A stretch of 64,000 nt of DNA from Priestia aryabhattai (GCF_023715685.1 NZ_JAMBOQ010000001.1:372001-436000), one strand, 5' to 3'; positions 16,937 through 25,153 are shown, counted from the first letter of the stretch. Made by a program: numbers and translations. Notes: generated by a model from the sequence alone, not told the origin.

Positions 16937-17764
16937 CTATATTCTTTGCTCTATTCGGCAAATGTGAAGCGTGATGTATCCTAACTCCGCTTCTGGAAAA
17001 TTAATTTCGTACTCATCTTTGACAAATTGCTTTATTGTTTCAGCGCACTGATACGATTTTTTATATTTGACTTTTAATACCTCGAGCATCTCTTCATCCA
17101 TCTCATGAAAAGGTTCATTTTGCGCTAAACGATTTAACGCAAAGCGCAAGTGAGTCAGCAGACGCTGATAGGACATGCTGTTTTCATCAATCTCCATATT
17201 CAGCTCTTTTTTTATAATCGTAACCATTTCATTAATAATCGTTGTATTCATCATTAGCTGCTGCATTCCTGGTGAATTCAGTTTCGCTGTATGAATATGA
17301 AGCGCAATATATCCCGCTTCGTCAATCGGCATAGTGATACCTAGTCTCTTTTTGATATGCTGAAGAGCCCACATTCCTATTGCATACTCAGGCTGATAAA
17401 GAGATTTAATTTCATTGAGCAATTTATTTTGTATGGAAATTCCCCGGGCTATCCTTTCGATAGCAAAGGATAAATGATCGCTCAAAGCAATATGCACATG
17501 ATTACTTAGCGTAGCAGAAAGGTGCTGCTCAGCATAAGAAATGATTTCTTCCGCCACTTGAATATGCTCTTCAGGAAGGTTTTTTAATAGTTCTTGAAAC
17601 TTTTCCTGTTCTTCTTTCATGACAAAGACTTTCTCAACTTTCGCAGCATTAATAAGATCATTTTTACCTTTTTGAAAAGCGATACCGGGACCCATCGCAA
17701 TTTTTTCAACTCCGCCTTCCTTAAAGACAACGGCGTTGTTATTTAGCACTTTTAAAATCTTCAA
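16937..17764 (-). CDS. BglG/SacT-family transcriptional antiterminator
   Basis: A 275-residue protein with an N-terminal CAT RNA-binding domain (MKILKVLNNNAVVFKEGG, GPGIAFQKGKNDLI) and two PRD domains with conserved histidines (SNHVHIALSDH, IALHIHTAK, ITLHICR). PTS proteins phosphorylate PRD histidines and so set antitermination by sugar availability. The RAT site lies 63 bases after its stop, before EIIBC. The upstream neighbour encodes EIIA. The inducing sugar is that of the EIIBC, not known for certain. Confidence 0.94.
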   Translation of the reverse strand: MKILKVLNNNAVVFKEGGVEKIAMGPGIAFQKGKNDLINAAKVEKVFVMKEEQEKFQELLKNLPEEHIQVAEEIISYAEQHLSATLSNHVHIALSDHLSFAIERIARGISIQNKLLNEIKSLYQPEYAIGMWALQHIKKRLGITMPIDEAGYIALHIHTAKLNSPGMQQLMMNTTIINEMVTIIKKELNMEIDENSMSYQRLLTHLRFALNRLAQNEPFHEMDEEMLEVLKVKYKKSYQCAETIKQFVKDEYEINFPEAELGYITLHICRIEQRI

Positions 17765-17801
17765 ATGCGCTCTCCTTTCTTAAAGGAAAAGGCCTTGCTT
17801 A

Positions 17802-18299
17802 TTACTTCATCGTTACTTTTGCACAAGCCGTTTCGCCTTTTTGAACCGTCCCTTGAGCCAAAATTTCGAAACTTTCACTTGCATCACTATTTGTAATAAC
17901 AATTGGTGTGATAATACTTTTCGCTTTTTCTTGAATAAGCGCTAAATCAAATGTAATAAGAGGTGTTCCTACACTTACTTTGTCACCTTGTGCCACGTGA
18001 GCTTCGAATCCTTCGCCTTCCATTGCCACTGTTTCAAGGCCGATATGTATTAATACTTCCGTACCGGCTTCTGTTTTTAAGCCTACTGCATGTTTTGTAT
18101 GGAAAAGCTGAACTACTTCCCCAGCAACGGGTGAAACAACTTTTCCCTCTGAAGGTTCGATTGCAAAACCGTCTCCCATCATCTTCTGTGCAAACACTGG
18201 ATCTGGCACTTCGCTGATTGGCAGGATATTACCTGAAAGTGGAGCTAGAACGGTTGTTTCTTTTGATTTTGTCTTACTACCAAATAATTTTTTAAACAT
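17802..18299 (-). CDS. PTS EIIA component, glucose (Crr) family
   Basis: A 165-residue stand-alone EIIA with motifs APLSGNILP, GFAIEPSEGKVVSP and VLIHIGLETV; the last holds the phosphorylated histidine (~His85). It takes phosphate from HPr and gives it to an EIIB of the glucose/sucrose family, presumably the EIIBC downstream. I chose the ATG at 18299 because AAGGGTG lies 7 bases upstream; a GTG three codons earlier overlaps that site. It is first in the EIIA-antiterminator-EIIBC order. Confidence 0.92.
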   Translation of the reverse strand: MFKKLFGSKTKSKETTVLAPLSGNILPISEVPDPVFAQKMMGDGFAIEPSEGKVVSPVAGEVVQLFHTKHAVGLKTEAGTEVLIHIGLETVAMEGEGFEAHVAQGDKVSVGTPLITFDLALIQEKAKSIITPIVITNSDASESFEILAQGTVQKGETACAKVTMK

Positions 18300-18332
18300 C
18301 TCAATCACCCTTTTTTAGATTGTACTTGTAGC

Positions 18333-18358
18333 ATACCCCAATGATTCTGTAGAAAAAC
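18333..18358 (-). promoter_or_regulatory. sigma-B-like promoter candidate upstream of EIIA
   Basis: Minus strand GTTTTT, 14 bases, GGGTAT. The -10 is a perfect sigma-B hexamer and the -35 matches GTTTAA in 4 of 6. It lies about 35 bases before the EIIA start. Confidence 0.3.
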
Positions 18359-18383
18359 TTCTCCTATCCCGGTGTTACGTTAA

Positions 18384-18412
18384 CATGGTCATTATTTAAC
18401 CATGCTTTTTTT
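18384..18412 (+). terminator. orphan terminator-like hairpin
   Basis: CATGGT/ACCATG stem with a 9-base loop and T7 on the plus strand. No plus-strand gene ends nearby. It could end an antisense or leader RNA, or be an operator for the EIIA promoter region. Confidence 0.35.
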
Positions 18413-18525
18413 GTCTTGTAAATAAAAATGTATAAGCGTTTTTATAAGAAGTACGTTCCCTATGCTGCACTTTATGTAATCCTTCACATATTTTTCGAAG
18501 GAGGGATATTGAATTTTAAACCTAA

Positions 18526-18550
18526 AAAAAGCCCTTTTAAAGGGCTTTTT
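18526..18550 (-). terminator. terminator after azoreductase
   Basis: AAAAAGCCCTTT/AAAGGGCTTTTT stem with T-rich ends in both directions. Confidence 0.88.
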
Positions 18551-18553
18551 ACA

Positions 18554-19180
18554 TTAGAATGTTGACGCAACTTCTTTTGCTTTTTCAGATGCTTTTGCTA
18601 AAATATTGTCTGCTTCTGCTGGTGTATAAGCCATACCTTCTGCAACAACCAGTTGGAAATCTTGAACACCAATGAAGCCCATCACTGTACGTAAATAGCT
18701 TTGAGTAAATTCTAGCTCTGCCGCAGGGCCTTCTGAATATACGCCTCCACGAGCCTCTAGTAATACTACTTTTTTATCTGAAGCTAATCCTACTGGACCA
18801 TTTTCAGTATATTTAAACGTTTTTCCTGCAATTAAAATGTTATCAATGTATGCTTTCATTAGTGGAGGGAAGCTTAAGTTCCACATTGGAGCTGAGAAAA
18901 TGACTTTGTCAGCTTGTAAAAACTGCTCTACTAATTCACCCATACGCGTTACTTTTTCTAATTCAACAGCTGATAATTCTTCGCCAGCTCCTGCTTTTCC
19001 CCATGCCGCTAAAACATCTCCATCAATGAACGGAACTGTTTCTTTATACAAATCAAGCGTTGTTACTGTATCAGTCGGATTTGCTGTTTTATACTCATCT
19101 AAGAAAACCTGCGCTAAACGAGTTGAAAATGATGCTTCATCAACCTGCGGATTTACTTTTACATATAATACATTTGCCAT
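18554..19180 (-). CDS. azoR: FMN-dependent NADH-azoreductase
   Basis: A 208-residue flavodoxin-fold enzyme, the normal AzoR length. It has MANVLYVKVNP at the N-terminus, the FMN-binding MWNLSFPPLMKAYIDNI (~residues 100-116) and the GGVYSEGPA loop. It reduces azo dyes and quinones with NADH and is cytoplasmic. I chose the ATG at 19180 with AGGAGAT upstream; the in-frame ATG at 19189 would abut that site. Monocistronic by context. Confidence 0.93.
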   Translation of the reverse strand: MANVLYVKVNPQVDEASFSTRLAQVFLDEYKTANPTDTVTTLDLYKETVPFIDGDVLAAWGKAGAGEELSAVELEKVTRMGELVEQFLQADKVIFSAPMWNLSFPPLMKAYIDNILIAGKTFKYTENGPVGLASDKKVVLLEARGGVYSEGPAAELEFTQSYLRTVMGFIGVQDFQLVVAEGMAYTPAEADNILAKASEKAKEVASTF

Positions 19181-19297
19181 AAATGTCATCTCCTAAAAAG
19201 TGTATATTATATTTAATTCAAGATATTACTAAACAAATTATCTTTAATTCGAGATTTATTATATAACGTCATTTTTTATGCGTCAACCTTTTCGCAT

Positions 19298-19322
19298 AAA
19301 AAAACTCCGCAAGCGGAGTTTT
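19298..19322 (-). terminator. terminator after the Pro/Gly repeat gene
   Basis: Stem AAAACTCCGC/GCGGAGTTTT, loop AA, T7 on the minus strand. Confidence 0.88.
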
Positions 19323-19782
19323 ATAAACATTGAAATTCTCGAATTTGATTTACATCTACCCCAGCATATACCCAGAAAGATCCTGTCCAGCGATATCCTG
19401 CAACTGAGCGCCTGCCTACAAAGGTTGGGTAAAACCAGTAAGGTCGACCATTTCTCGGCCATATATAGGTGTATCGGTATAAGCATCCTGAAATAGCGCC
19501 TGGATCAACAGCATAAAGTGATGGACCTCCTGAACCTAGCTTTGGTGTAGGTGTAAAAGCTGGAGGCGGACTTGAAGGCGGCTGCGCTCCTCCAGGTGGC
19601 GGCGGTGGAAATCCTTGACCTCCTCCTCCAGGTGGTGACGGTGGAAACCCTTGGCCTCCTCCTCCAGGTGGAAACGCTGGAAACCCTTGGCCTCCTCCTC
19701 CAGGTGGAAACGCTGGAAACCCTTGGCCTCCTCCAGGTGGAAACAAATTTTGAAAACGTGGATCATATTGATATGGATACAT
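19321..19782 (-). CDS. Pro/Gly-rich repeat protein with a conserved Trp/Tyr-rich C-terminal domain
   Basis: A 153-residue protein. After MYPYQYDPRFQNLF come four tandem units of the form PPGGGGQGFPAF and a degenerate Pro-rich tail. The last ~60 residues are aromatic (GRPYWFYPTFVGRR, YRWTGSFWVYAGVDV). No signal peptide. I chose the ATG at 19782 after GGGGGAG. The repeat is not collagen GXY but similarly extended. The location is unknown; spore-coat or surface association is a guess. The stop lies in the terminator. Confidence 0.75.
   Translation of the reverse strand: MYPYQYDPRFQNLFPPGGGQGFPAFPPGGGGQGFPAFPPGGGGQGFPPSPPGGGGQGFPPPPPGGAQPPSSPPPAFTPTPKLGSGGPSLYAVDPGAISGCLYRYTYIWPRNGRPYWFYPTFVGRRSVAGYRWTGSFWVYAGVDVNQIREFQCL
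19600..19740 (-). repeat. four tandem 33-36-base repeats inside the Pro/Gly-rich gene
   Basis: The coding repeats encode PPGGGQGFPAF, PPGGGGQGFPAF, PPGGGGQGFPPS and PPGGGGQGFPPP. The DNA is nearly identical between the middle units, so copy number probably varies between strains. Confidence 0.85.
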
Positions 19783-19928
19783 ACGCACTCCCCCTTTATA
19801 ATGCTTGCTACGTTACAATATGCATCATAATGAAGATAGGTGAATGTCTACTTTTACCTTCTACAAACTAATTGAACTATATCAAACTTGATGAGCTTAA
19901 AGAAGAGCCTTATCGGAGGAAGTAATAA

Positions 19929-19959
19929 ATCCAACACGGAAACTACTTGCGTGTTGGAT
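19929..19959 (-). terminator. weak terminator hairpin at the end of the membrane-protein gene
   Basis: 10-bp stem ATCCAACACG/CGTGTTGGAT spanning the stop, followed on the minus strand by TTATTA, a poor U-run. Confidence 0.5.
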
Positions 19960-20488
19960 CTGCTTGTGGAAAATATTTTTCAATAAAATTATATAGCCAA
20001 AATACGGTAATCAAAATAGGAGCTATCAGAAAAGGATGTTGAATCCACATTTTCACCAGTACCTTTTCAAATGACGGAATCGATTTTAACACTTGAAATA
20101 ACGAGCTTCCGCTAAAAATAACGCTCGTGCCTACTAATAAAAAAGATAGCCAGTTAAACTGATCCATCCACATGCTCATAGAGATATAAAAACTAATACC
20201 CGTTCCTATGCCCCCCATCATTCCGCTTAAAATACTTTTTACCGAAAAAGGAATCCCTACAAACCACCCGGCTCCTAGTCCTGCACACCCTGCTAAAATG
20301 CTAGAAAAAAGAAGCGGCTGCTCAAGCCAGAGACATGCATTCACTCCAACCACTAAGGTGACATGTATTCCTACGTGAAGGGAAAGTCTTTTGCCAACAG
20401 GCTCTGAAACATAATGATAGTAGCGCCCACTATAAAAAATTGTCCACCATAATAATAAAAATGCTATCACACTTGCCCCAATAATCAT
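19943..20488 (-). CDS. multipass membrane protein of unknown function
   Basis: About 181 residues with five or six hydrophobic segments and Gly-rich turns (GCAGLGAGWFVGIP, SGMMGGIGTGISFY). The N-terminus reads MIIGASVIAFLLLWWTIF. I do not recognise the family. The ATG at 20488 lies 7 bases after GAGAGG; a GTG two codons earlier overlaps that site. No neighbour on the same strand is close enough for an operon. Confidence 0.75.
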   Translation of the reverse strand: MIIGASVIAFLLLWWTIFYSGRYYHYVSEPVGKRLSLHVGIHVTLVVGVNACLWLEQPLLFSSILAGCAGLGAGWFVGIPFSVKSILSGMMGGIGTGISFYISMSMWMDQFNWLSFLLVGTSVIFSGSSLFQVLKSIPSFEKVLVKMWIQHPFLIAPILITVFWLYNFIEKYFPQADPTRK

Positions 20489-20901
20489 AAACACACCTCT
20501 CTACGTTATGATTCTATTAATCTCTATCTATTATTTTCCTAATATCCTGTGCCTCTTATTCGGTAATCTACCCCTATGCCTTCCATACTTTCGTTTATCA
20601 GCAAAAAAGCAGAATATGACTGTATTCTTGTCTCAACTGTTTACTTGTGGGGGTGTGCTAAGAAGTTGAATGTCTGCGTTTAGAAAAAGATAGTAGAGAA
20701 CACTCTCTCTTATCTTTACTATTATTCATATGTATAGCTTGCTAGATTTAGTCCTCGCAGTTTAGAATTTTTCAGTCGTTCATATGAAACTATTTGCCCC
20801 TTTCTTTCGTTATATATATACGTTTCTTTATCTTTTCACGTGCAAAAAAAGATAAATTCCTATAATATGTTTTCATATTAACCTTTAAGGAGATAAAGAA
20901 G

Positions 20902-20928
20902 ATGAATTGGATAAATCCCTGCAAATAG
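20902..20928 (+). CDS. possible 8-codon leader peptide (MNWINPCK)
   Basis: AAGGAG lies 9 bases before ATG, and TATAAT about 36 bases before the start. The frame stops after eight codons. It could be a leader peptide or the stub of a lost gene. There is no codon bias suggesting amino-acid attenuation. Confidence 0.25.
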   Translation: MNWINPCK

Positions 20929-21000
20929 AGTTTTTAGAAAAAAGAAATTGTTATCATTTCTCCTATTTATGTTATAGAATAATTCATGTATAATAAAAGG

Positions 21001-21177
21001 CTGTATGGTAACGCAGTTTGCGACATATCTTTTCTTACTTTTAGCAAGTCTATATTCAAAGCAAAAACTGCAAAGTGGGGTTAGTGCGACTCTTCATTAA
21101 TCGACTTTGCACTAAAAACCAGCATTTTTCTTTTATCATAAAGAAAGAATCAGATTTAATAGTGACAGGTGAATAAT
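21001..21177 (+). promoter_or_regulatory. structured 5' leader of the rodA-like gene (candidate regulatory RNA)
   Basis: After TATAAT (20989-20994) the leader has three competing stems: GCAGTTT.GC (21013-21021) with GC..AAACTGC (21061-21071), TGCAAAGT (21069-21076) with ACTTTGCA (21104-21111), and TTAGTGC (21081-21087) with GCACTAA (21109-21115). Stems one and two share bases 21069-21071, and stems two and three share 21109-21111. No known riboswitch class was recognised. Pairing by eye only. Confidence 0.35.
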
Positions 21178-22344
21178 ATGGGTGAAAATCAAAGAAATGT
21201 TAGTAGATTTGACTGGAACTTGGCTTTCCTAATCTTCCTATTATTTTGCGTAAGCGTTGTGGCAATCCATAGTGCTGAAAAAATTGGGCAGTATGATAAG
21301 AACTTCGTAGCGCAACAAGTTGTTTTTTATATTATTGGAATGGTGATTATAGGATTTGTCATGCGTTTTGACTCCGATCAGCTTCAAAAGCTAACGTGGG
21401 TTTTTTATGGATTTGGGAACTTTTTATTGCTTCTTTTACTAGTGGCTCCGTCAAGTATTGCCAGAGAAATTAATGGGGCAAAAAGTTGGTTCACACTTCC
21501 CGGCTTTTCGTTGCAGCCATCAGAGTTTATGAAAGTGTTTTTGATTATCACACTGAGTACGGTCATTGTTAAACACAATGAAAAATATCGTATCCGGACA
21601 GTAAGAGAAGACTTTTTACTGCTTGGTAAACTGGGCGCTGTACTTGCTTTACCTTTATTATTAATCATGCAGCAGCCTGACTTAGGTACCGCTCTTGTTT
21701 TCTTAGCAATCACGGTTGGACTTGTATTTGTTTCAGGCGTAAGCTGGAAAATCATCGCGCCTGCATTTTTAGGTATTACAGCAGTTGGCTCTGTCATTTT
21801 GGGACTTGTTGTTTATGCACCTAGCCTATTAGAAAAGTATCTAGGGGTTAAGCAATACCAATTTGGACGTATTTATTCATGGCTTGATCCTGAGTCATAT
21901 AGTTCCGGTGAGGGCTATCATTTAAAGAAATCGTTAGATGCGATTGGGTCAGGAATGGTAAACGGTAAAGGAATCGGAAATGGAGTTGTCTATTTGCCAG
22001 AGGGACAGACCGACTTTATTTTTGCCGTTATTGGAGAAGAGTTTGGCTTTATCGGTGCCAGCATTGTTATTAGTCTTTTCTTCGTACTCGTTTATTACTT
22101 GATCAAGCTAGGCCTTGAAACAAAAAATGAATTCAATTCTTACTTATGTGTAGGCGTTATTTCAATGCTTACGTTCCACGTATTCCAAAATATCGGTATG
22201 ACCATTCAAGTCTTGCCTATTACCGGAATTCCCCTTCCTTTTATTTCATATGGAGGTAGTTCACTGATGGGGAACATGTTTGCAATGGGTCTGATGTTTG
22301 GAATCTCATGGCATCACAAACGCTATATGTTTGGAAATGATTAA
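21178..22344 (+). CDS. RodA/FtsW/SpoVE-family SEDS peptidoglycan glycosyltransferase
   Basis: A SEDS-family membrane protein of 388 residues with about ten segments. Family motifs are NGAKSWF, SLQPSEFMK, QQPDLGTALV and late PITGIPLPFISYGGSS. The rod-shape type (RodA/MrdB) fits best by length and by QTDFIFAVIGEEFG, but SpoVE cannot be excluded. It polymerises lipid II with a class B PBP. The ATG at 21178 lies 7 bases after ACAGGTG; an upstream GTG at 21169 is possible. It stands alone behind a long structured leader. Confidence 0.9.
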   Translation: MGENQRNVSRFDWNLAFLIFLLFCVSVVAIHSAEKIGQYDKNFVAQQVVFYIIGMVIIGFVMRFDSDQLQKLTWVFYGFGNFLLLLLLVAPSSIAREINGAKSWFTLPGFSLQPSEFMKVFLIITLSTVIVKHNEKYRIRTVREDFLLLGKLGAVLALPLLLIMQQPDLGTALVFLAITVGLVFVSGVSWKIIAPAFLGITAVGSVILGLVVYAPSLLEKYLGVKQYQFGRIYSWLDPESYSSGEGYHLKKSLDAIGSGMVNGKGIGNGVVYLPEGQTDFIFAVIGEEFGFIGASIVISLFFVLVYYLIKLGLETKNEFNSYLCVGVISMLTFHVFQNIGMTIQVLPITGIPLPFISYGGSSLMGNMFAMGLMFGISWHHKRYMFGND

Positions 22345-22369
22345 AGAGAGACGATGGTCTCTCTTTTTT
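22343..22369 (+). terminator. terminator after the rodA-like gene
   Basis: GAGAGAC/GTCTCTC stem with a GATG loop followed by T6. Confidence 0.85.
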
Positions 22370-22401
22370 CTTTTATCTACCTATCAAGCATGCTACAATA
22401 A

Positions 22402-22415
22402 AGAAAACGCTTTCG
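22402..22415. promoter_or_regulatory. cre-like (CcpA) site candidate
   Basis: The minus strand reads CGAAAGCGTTTTCT, matching TGAAAGCGTTTTCA in 12 of 14 positions. It directly follows TACAAT (22394-22399), a place where CcpA binding would repress the small ORF at 22444. Confidence 0.35.
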
Positions 22416-22443
22416 AATTCTGTTTTAAAAGGGGTAGATATGC

Positions 22444-22563
22444 ATGCTTGATTACCAATATCGGCGCAAAGCCTATGCTATTTTGTTAAAACAGACATCC
22501 GTAACTTCATCTACATCTTCTTTTTTTACCTGGCTTATACAGCTACTAAAACGAAACGCATAA
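22444..22563 (+). CDS. possible 39-residue basic peptide
   Basis: The ORF begins MLDYQYRRKAYAILLKQ and ends FFTWLIQLLKRNA. It is basic and partly amphipathic. AAGGGG lies 9 bases upstream. It has a plausible -10 (TACAAT), a cre-like site and a strong terminator directly after the stop, so it forms a complete small transcription unit. I do not recognise it. A shorter ATG at 22440 gives only three codons. Confidence 0.4.
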   Translation: MLDYQYRRKAYAILLKQTSVTSSTSSFFTWLIQLLKRNA

Positions 22564-22589
22564 AAAAGGTGTGCAATTGCACACCTTTT
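22564..22589. terminator. bidirectional terminator
   Basis: A perfect 26-base palindrome (half AAAAGGTGTGCAA) between the small plus-strand ORF and the convergent sulP gene. Confidence 0.88.
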
Positions 22590-24036
22590 ATTTATGGGTC
22601 AGCGACGTTAAACCGAGTTGCCTTACGATTTTTTTACTGTCTTCATTGAGCCCTTTTACAATAACCTTTTTATTCAATCGCTCGTACTTATCCATAATTT
22701 TTGAGATGCCAATCACAGCCGATTGATCCCATATATGAGAATGACTAAAATCAATAATGATGGTATCTGGGTCTGTTTCATACTGAAATTCATCCATGAA
22801 GAAACTGATGGTGGCAAAAAATAATTGCCCTGAAACCCTGTATTGTTTCATATTGCCTTCTATTTGTGAAGTTGTTTTGATTTTAGCCATCTTCCAGCCA
22901 AATACAATGGCACTTAAAACAATACCTACCATTACTCCTAGTGCTAAGTTATGTGTAAACAATACGATAACCACCGTAACAATCATTACAATGGCATCCG
23001 ATAGCGGATATTTCGTTAAGTCTTTAAGGGACTGCCAATCAAATGTACCGGCAGCTACCATAAACATAACGCCTACAAGAGCAGCCATTGGAATTTGTTT
23101 AACAACATCGCCAAGCACCATAATTAAGAACAATAAAAAGACTCCGGCGACTAAGGTAGATAACCTTCCTCGTCCCCCTGATTTTACATTAATCATAGAT
23201 TGTCCAATCATGGCACAGCCAGCCATTCCTCCAAAGAAGCCTGTTACAATATTAGCGATGCCTTGACCGCGCGCTTCTTTATTTTTATTCGAAGGCGTAT
23301 CTGTAATTTCGTCCAGTACCGTTGCCGTTAGCATAGATTCAAGCAGGCCTACAATCGCTAAAGGAAGCGAATAAGGTAAAATGATAAGCAGTGTCTCCAC
23401 TGATAAATCAACCTTTGGAAAGTGAAGAATCGGCAGTGAACGCGTAATATTCCCCATATCTCCTACCGTTTTTAAATCTAAATGAAAGACAATCGCTACA
23501 ATCGTCATCAAGACAATAGCAACAAGCGGAGATGGTATTGCTTTGGTCATGAGCGGAAACAAATAGACGATGAGCAGTGTTCCGGCTACCATCGCGTACA
23601 TCATCCAATTTGCTCCTTCAAAATGCGGAAGCTGTGCTGAAAAAATTAAAATACCTAGCGCATTTACAAATCCAATCATAACTGTTTGAGGAAGAAACGA
23701 TAAAAATTTCCCTACTTTCAGAACACCAAATAAAATTTGAATGATTCCGGTTAAAACAGTAGCTGCAAATAAATACTCAATGCCATGGTCTTTCACTAAG
23801 TTAATCATCAATAAAGACATCGCTCCTGTTGCAGCTGAAATCATAGCTGGTCTTCCGCCTGTAAAAGCAATCACAATTGCCATACAAAAAGATGCATACA
23901 AGCCAACCATAGGATCGACACCGGCGATAATGGAAAAAGCAAGAGCTTCTGGAATAAGCGCAAGAGCAACTGTCATCCCAGACAAAATATCTGCTCGAAC
24001 GTTTGAAAACCACTGCTGTTTAATACTTGCCATCAT
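22588..24036 (-). CDS. SulP-family anion permease with STAS domain
   Basis: A 482-residue SLC26/SulP transporter. The ~380-residue membrane domain opens [31 protein letters not shown] and contains [28 protein letters not shown]-terminal STAS domain follows (residues ~390-475; [17 protein letters not shown]). It resembles YbaR. Members carry sulfate, bicarbonate or other anions, and the substrate is not readable. AGAGGTG precedes the start. The upstream region has GATTTTC/GAAAATC inverted repeats. Confidence 0.93.
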   Translation of the reverse strand: MMASIKQQWFSNVRADILSGMTVALALIPEALAFSIIAGVDPMVGLYASFCMAIVIAFTGGRPAMISAATGAMSLLMINLVKDHGIEYLFAATVLTGIIQILFGVLKVGKFLSFLPQTVMIGFVNALGILIFSAQLPHFEGANWMMYAMVAGTLLIVYLFPLMTKAIPSPLVAIVLMTIVAIVFHLDLKTVGDMGNITRSLPILHFPKVDLSVETLLIILPYSLPLAIVGLLESMLTATVLDEITDTPSNKNKEARGQGIANIVTGFFGGMAGCAMIGQSMINVKSGGRGRLSTLVAGVFLLFLIMVLGDVVKQIPMAALVGVMFMVAAGTFDWQSLKDLTKYPLSDAIVMIVTVVIVLFTHNLALGVMVGIVLSAIVFGWKMAKIKTTSQIEGNMKQYRVSGQLFFATISFFMDEFQYETDPDTIIIDFSHSHIWDQSAVIGISKIMDKYERLNKKVIVKGLNEDSKKIVRQLGLTSLTHK

Positions 24037-24158
24037 GATGGTTTATCACCTCTTATGAATTTTTTATACGATTTTCGACTTTCACGAAAATCAAATCCGT
24101 TTTTAACGTATCAAATCGTACCATACAATTTCCTGTTTGGAAACAATTAATTTTCACA

Positions 24159-24200
24159 AATAAAAAGACGAGAAGCTTGATTGCTTCTCGTCTTTTTATT
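24159..24200. terminator. terminator after deoD
   Basis: 18-bp stem AATAAAAAGACGAGAAGC paired with its complement, 6-base loop, symmetric A/T ends. It lies downstream of deoD (minus strand). Confidence 0.88.
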
Positions 24201-24255
24201 TGTTACGCGGCGGCATTTCGCTGCCATTCAACAAATAAAAGAAATGAAATTATGT

Positions 24256-24960
24256 TCATTCATTAATTGCTGCTTCAAGCGCAACAACAATCATATCGTT
24301 AAAGGTCGTTTGACGCTCTTCTGACGTTGTTTCTTCACCAGTGAAAATGTGATCACTTACTGTTAAAACCGATAAAGCATTACGGCCGTATTTAGCGGCT
24401 AGCGTATATAGAGCCGTTGTTTCCATTTCAACTGCCAATACGCCGTGAGCTGCCAATTTTTCTAGCTGGCCGTCTTCATTGTAAAATTGATCAGATGTAA
24501 ATACACTTCCTACTTTTAACTGAAGGCCTTTTTCAACACCTGCATCATAAGCGCGCTTTAATAAGTCAAAGTTAGCTGTCGGTGCATAGTCAATAGGACC
24601 AAATTTAACGCGGTTCATTTGTGAATCACTTGACGAAGACATGGCTAAAATAACGTCACGTACTTTTACATCTTTTTGAATTGCCCCGCATGTGCCAACG
24701 CGAATTAGGTTTTGAACACCATATTCATTCATTAGTTCATTTACATAAATAGCAATTGATGGTACACCCATTCCTGTTCCTTGAACAGAAACGCGCTTTC
24801 CTTTATATGTTCCTGTGAATCCAAGCATACCGCGCACTTCGTTATAGCAAGTTACATCTTCTAAAAACGTTTCTGCAATGTATTTTGCGCGAAGTGGATC
24901 ACCTGGAAGTAAAATCGTTTCTGCAATATCACCTTGTTTTGCCCCAATATGTACGCTCAT
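24256..24960 (-). CDS. deoD: purine nucleoside phosphorylase, DeoD type
   Basis: A 234-residue homohexameric-type phosphorylase with [51 protein letters not shown], the purine/ribose-binding VEMETTALY and SDHIFTGE. It splits (deoxy)purine nucleosides with phosphate to base and (deoxy)ribose-1-phosphate. I chose the ATG at 24960 with AGGAGG upstream; the frame is open further but reads as promoter sequence. A TATAGT -10 lies at 24998-25003. Monocistronic. Confidence 0.96.
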   Translation of the reverse strand: MSVHIGAKQGDIAETILLPGDPLRAKYIAETFLEDVTCYNEVRGMLGFTGTYKGKRVSVQGTGMGVPSIAIYVNELMNEYGVQNLIRVGTCGAIQKDVKVRDVILAMSSSSDSQMNRVKFGPIDYAPTANFDLLKRAYDAGVEKGLQLKVGSVFTSDQFYNEDGQLEKLAAHGVLAVEMETTALYTLAAKYGRNALSVLTVSDHIFTGEETTSEERQTTFNDMIVVALEAAINE

Positions 24961-25055
24961 TTCGTACCTCCTATATGTAAAAAATCTTACGCTTTCACTA
25001 TACCATATTGTATCCCTTGCATGTCTATTTACTTCTAACATTATGCGTCAAAAAT

Positions 25056-25097
25056 AAAAAGACATACTGCCCAAAAAATGGCGTAGTATGTCTTTTT
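25056..25097. terminator. strong terminator-like hairpin between deoD and the 50-residue gene
   Basis: 13-bp stem AAAAAGACATACT/AGTATGTCTTTTT with T-runs both ways. Both flanking genes start beside it rather than end, so it terminates no evident gene. Confidence 0.6.
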
Positions 25098-25153
25098 ATA
25101 TAAGGGTACGCTAATAGCGCAAGGATTTAATAACTTTAGCTGAGGTGATATGT

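Larger units (their letters stand above)
20489..21177. other. 689-base intergenic region with a tiny ORF and a structured leader
   Basis: No full-length gene. It holds TATAAT at 20861-20866 followed by an AAGGAG site and an 8-codon ORF (20902-20928), a second TATAAT at 20989-20994, and from about 21001 a leader with alternative hairpins in front of the rodA-like gene. The first ~350 bases are AT-rich with nothing I can assign. Confidence 0.6.

Noticed and set aside
18498..18560. Plus-strand ORF after AAGGAGGG at 18498
   Set aside because: It starts at TTG, gives under 20 codons and runs through the azoreductase terminator; most likely chance, though the ribosome-site match is striking.
19536..19871. 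Open frames in other phases over the Pro/Gly repeat gene, both strands
   Set aside because: They arise from the tandem repeats being free of stops in several frames; no ribosome sites and extreme composition.
20945..20963. Fur box near TTGTTATCATTT
   Set aside because: Only one half resembles the 7-1-7 consensus; no iron gene is adjacent.
22796..24058. Long plus-strand open frames opposite sulP
   Set aside because: Shadow frames with Thr/Pro/Ile-rich composition and no ribosome sites; the minus-strand SulP match is unambiguous.
24991..25006. cre site overlapping the deoD promoter (TGAAAGCGTAAGAT)
   Set aside because: The right half does not match the cre consensus.
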